Part shown: positions 61,542 through 64,000 of the stretch, piece by piece
How positions within the stretch are numbered: the stretch's first letter is position 1
How the letters are laid out: every line of letters starts with the position of its first letter
Position numbers and translations under genes: made by a program
Source: a virus
Virus record (IMG/VR): IMGVR_UViG_3300030044_000016
Location: 39,654 to 103,653 of that record
Reading direction: 5' to 3' (one strand)
DNA: 64,000 nucleotides
The notes under the pieces: model-generated
Seen by the model: the letters and a program-made list of their open reading frames with translations, nothing else
Databases searched by the model: none
Told to the model about the DNA's origin: nothing

Positions 61542-63094
61542 AAAAAATACTAACTACACTACTGTTCTTGGCCTTGTGCGCTACTGGATTCTCTCAGTCT
61601 AGTGCCCTTAATGTATCATCTACCTTAGCTGGAAATGCTGGGTACCAACCACTAATTGCAAGAGGTGTTACCAATGGATATGCACCGCTAGATAGCAACG
61701 CACTGGTTCCGGGCACAAACCTATTCCCTGGTTTTGTGAGTGCAACTAATGGATCTTTTTGGGTAAAATCTGGATCTGGCCTAGCTGTTGTCCAGGGACT
61801 TACATTTACATCTAATACAATCTCTATGTCTCACGTAAATGTTGGATTAATTGAGAATGATGCACTAACCCTATATGGTATCAGTTTAGATTCTGGATTT
61901 AATCAGCCGATAGTTATTAGAGGTGGTCAGAGCACTATTTATTTTGCGACAGCACAAACAGTCGGTGCGGCAAACACTGGATATACTGGGTTCAGTTGGT
62001 CAATTAGTGGACCTGGAAACTTTTATTTGGGGTCTGGAACTATAACCGGAAACCTATCTCTCCCTTCTGCTAGTGCTTCAAACGGGCTTTCTATAAACTT
62101 CAGTAATAGTGTGTTCTCATCTACAAATGACTTTGTTTTTACAAATGCAAATGTGATTGTGTCAAACCTAGGGACTAATGGGTTTTTTAACACAAACTCA
62201 GCTGTAGTTTCCACCTATAGGAGTTATGCACTAAACTCAACGAGTGCCGACAATCTGTATGCGAGGGTGTATACAAACAATACGTGGCCACTTCTTCAGA
62301 CATTCTCTGGAGGCATTGCATTGCCCTCGGCTCTGACTTTATCTAACGGTGGTACCGGTGGAACCAACCAAGTAACGGCTCAGTCATCCCTAGGACTATC
62401 TATTGGAACAAATGTAGAAGCATATAGCTCGTCTTTAAATCAGATCGGCACTCTTGGTGTACCTACATCAAACTCTGTGCTTGTAGGCGGATCTACGAAC
62501 TGGGTGCTACAAACCGCATCTCAATTTGTTGGCTCTCTTGGGTTGTCTATTGGTACAAACGTTCAGGCATTCAGCTCCAACCTAACAAGTGTTTCTGCTG
62601 TGGTCCCAACAAACAACTATGTACTCATTGGAGGTGTTTCTACAAATTGGACTAATGCATCACCAGCGTCTTTGGTTACGACCCTGGGGTTGAGTATCGG
62701 AACAAATGTTCAAGCCTTTAATGCAAATCTTCAATCGATCTCTTCGATAGGGACCCCATCAGCAAATCAGTTCCTGGCTAGTATATCAAGCAGCTGGACG
62801 GCTGTCTCTGGAAGTACTGCTAGGGCTGCAATGGGAGTTTCGATTGGTACTAATGTACAAGCCTATAGTTCTAATTTGCAAGCTATAGCTAGTGGAACGC
62901 CAGTGCCACTTTCCCTTGGTGGAACTGGAGGAACAAATGCATCTAACTCTTTGGTGAACCTTGGTATTGGTAATGGGATAACAACCAATATTACTTTGAT
63001 CTCTATTAGTACAACCAACACCGCAGCGTTTGTCACCAATACCATCGGGATCTCTAACGGCATAATCACCAACTGGACTCAAGTAGGACTGTAA
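61538..63094 (+). CDS. Fibre-type repeat protein with N-terminal signal peptide
   Basis: 518 residues. The first 20 residues (MKKILTTLLFLALCATGFSQ) form a standard signal peptide with a probable cut after GFSQ or nearby. The mature chain is Asn/Ser/Thr-rich and beta, with four repeats of about 49 residues built on SIGTNVQAYSSNL (near 286, 335, 383, 433) and GGTGGTN motifs as in phage tail fibres. Export of a fibre is unusual for a phage; it may be a host-derived gene or be inserted in the host surface. ATG overlaps the previous TGA. Confidence 0.75.
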   Translation: MKKILTTLLFLALCATGFSQSSALNVSSTLAGNAGYQPLIARGVTNGYAPLDSNALVPGTNLFPGFVSATNGSFWVKSGSGLAVVQGLTFTSNTISMSHVNVGLIENDALTLYGISLDSGFNQPIVIRGGQSTIYFATAQTVGAANTGYTGFSWSISGPGNFYLGSGTITGNLSLPSASASNGLSINFSNSVFSSTNDFVFTNANVIVSNLGTNGFFNTNSAVVSTYRSYALNSTSADNLYARVYTNNTWPLLQTFSGGIALPSALTLSNGGTGGTNQVTAQSSLGLSIGTNVEAYSSSLNQIGTLGVPTSNSVLVGGSTNWVLQTASQFVGSLGLSIGTNVQAFSSNLTSVSAVVPTNNYVLIGGVSTNWTNASPASLVTTLGLSIGTNVQAFNANLQSISSIGTPSANQFLASISSSWTAVSGSTARAAMGVSIGTNVQAYSSNLQAIASGTPVPLSLGGTGGTNASNSLVNLGIGNGITTNITLISISTTNTAAFVTNTIGISNGIITNWTQVGL

Positions 63095-63095
63095 T

Positions 63096-63869
63096 ATGGA
63101 AATCTTTGAAGGCAACCTAGCTAATCCAAGCTCAATCATAATCCCAGGAGTACAAGCTCCAATAGGGGGCTCAGATCCCTTGTCCTACGGAATTGGTGAG
63201 TCGTTCCAGGTTTATGTACAATTCAAGCCTGGTACAAAACGACTATTGTTCACCATTAGTACAAGGTCATTCGGATCTAATTCGGTTGTGTTCCAGCAGA
63301 TTGTATTTCCACAGAATGGTCAGGGTGGGATAGCAGAGTTCTCTGTTGGCGCTGATACGACATCAAGACTTTCTCCTGGTGTGTATTACTGGGACGTATT
63401 CCAACTTAGAGATGATGGAAGTAAGGATGTGTGGTCTGCCTACAACACCGGTACGGTGAATATTGTCGAGTACCCATCCTCCTCTACTATCCAACTTCAG
63501 ACTACTCCTACGACAAACACCATTGATGCATACCCATCTCAGACTAACACCCTGAATATGTACATCATCAATGGGTCTACATTCAGCAAGATAATCACCT
63601 GGAATTCTGCAGGCGAGCCAGTCAATCTTACTGGGTATACTGCAGAGATGCTGATCAAGAATAGCTTAAGTAGCGACTCAGCGATCTTCACCCTTTCTAC
63701 CAGCAATGAAAGAATTGCTCTTGGTGGCGAGGCCGGCACGATTGCTCTAAATATTTCTTCTGAAGATACATCCACTATTACAGTGGGAACATATGTATAT
63801 ACCTTAACGCTGACAAGTGGTAGCACGGTTAAGAGACTTCTAGAGGGTACGATGTCTGTTACAAATTAG
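63096..63869 (+). CDS. Two-domain beta-sandwich tail protein
   Basis: 257 residues, starting one base after the previous stop. Two similar domains of about 110 residues, each ending in a strand-turn-strand of the type LSPGVYYWDVFQLRDDG and ITVGTYVYTLTLTSGST, suggest a duplication of a BppU/Ig-like baseplate fold. Probably a fibre-anchoring or receptor-binding module. Stop is TAG. Confidence 0.6.
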   Translation: MEIFEGNLANPSSIIIPGVQAPIGGSDPLSYGIGESFQVYVQFKPGTKRLLFTISTRSFGSNSVVFQQIVFPQNGQGGIAEFSVGADTTSRLSPGVYYWDVFQLRDDGSKDVWSAYNTGTVNIVEYPSSSTIQLQTTPTTNTIDAYPSQTNTLNMYIINGSTFSKIITWNSAGEPVNLTGYTAEMLIKNSLSSDSAIFTLSTSNERIALGGEAGTIALNISSEDTSTITVGTYVYTLTLTSGSTVKRLLEGTMSVTN

Positions 63870-64000
63870 TAGAGGGGGGGGTATAAAAGTACTCCTGTTT
63901 TGCCATAATATATTGGAGTTAGTAATTACATATTACCTCCAGAGATATCCCAATTTCAACTTTTAGGGTTCTAGCAGGAATGCAAGTTCTGCTACCTAAA
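63870..64000. other. Right-edge intergenic region, possible gene start
   Basis: Contains an eight-G run (63875 region), AT-rich TAATATATTGG near 63906, and a small inverted repeat TAGCAG / CTGCTA around 63972-63996. An ATG at 63980 after AGCAGGA opens a frame that continues off the window; too short to judge. Confidence 0.3.

Noticed and set aside
1-64000. tRNA genes
   Set aside because: Gaps between genes are short, and none of those read shows a cloverleaf pattern or a T-arm consensus.

Overview
The window is a 64 kb stretch of a large tailed phage with a contractile tail, a jumbo-type myovirus, or a prophage of one. Evidence is a phage-type multisubunit RNA polymerase, a prohead protease, scaffold-like and major capsid genes, a sheath and tube pair, a spike, gp25-like and J-like baseplate proteins and a long run of fibre-like genes. 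Nearly everything is on the + strand, genes are packed with ATGA/TAATG overlaps, and stop codons include TAA, TGA and TAG, so the standard code is used. The host cannot be named. Few starts have a strong Shine-Dalgarno sequence, two genes have a Bacteroidota-like TAnnTTTG element just before the start codon, and one tiny protein ends like a PEP-CTERM protein; these point weakly to a Bacteroidota or Verrucomicrobiota/Planctomycetota-type host.

Layout. 1-11.2 kb: RNA polymerase region. A partial gene ends at 142. Then comes one polypeptide that joins the C-terminal half of beta to the N-terminal half of beta-prime, followed by six small genes (one a metallophosphoesterase) and the C-terminal half of beta-prime. 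Each long polymerase gene carries an intein in a catalytic element: one after the DFDGD metal-binding motif, the other in the trigger-loop segment. 11.2-14.1 kb: a lone minus-strand gene, an unknown virion-type gene, a cluster of tiny membrane or basic proteins, and a terminator. 14.1-23.4 kb: large unknown, probably virion or internal head proteins, with an IS200/IS605 relic at 19.6 kb. 23.4-28.7 kb: head module of protease, scaffold-like protein, helical protein, decoration-like protein and major capsid protein, closed by a strong terminator.

28.7-32.6 kb: small genes, Gly-rich proteins and neck/tail-completion genes. 32.6-39.2 kb: sheath, tube, terminator, spike and two small genes that look like a frameshift-linked tail-assembly chaperone pair. 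39.2-40.9 kb: a complete, higher-GC IS605-type element with divergent tnpA and tnpB. 40.9-54.4 kb: dNMP kinase, probable tape measure, hub/baseplate genes, with a sigma-70-like factor in the middle. 54.4-63.9 kb: five tandem paralogous appendage genes, three tandem collagen-like genes, and fibre-like genes including one with a signal peptide.

How the genes fit together: the split polymerase and the sigma-like protein could form the phage's own transcription enzyme for late genes. Several otherwise unrelated proteins share an N-terminal tag of the form MNKYAxxYF; three of these continue into a [FL]xE triplet that resembles T4-type prohead-protease cleavage sites. I read this tag as a candidate head-targeting signal, processed in some cases by the protease at 23.4 kb. 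All functional calls come from reading motifs by eye; no database search was run.
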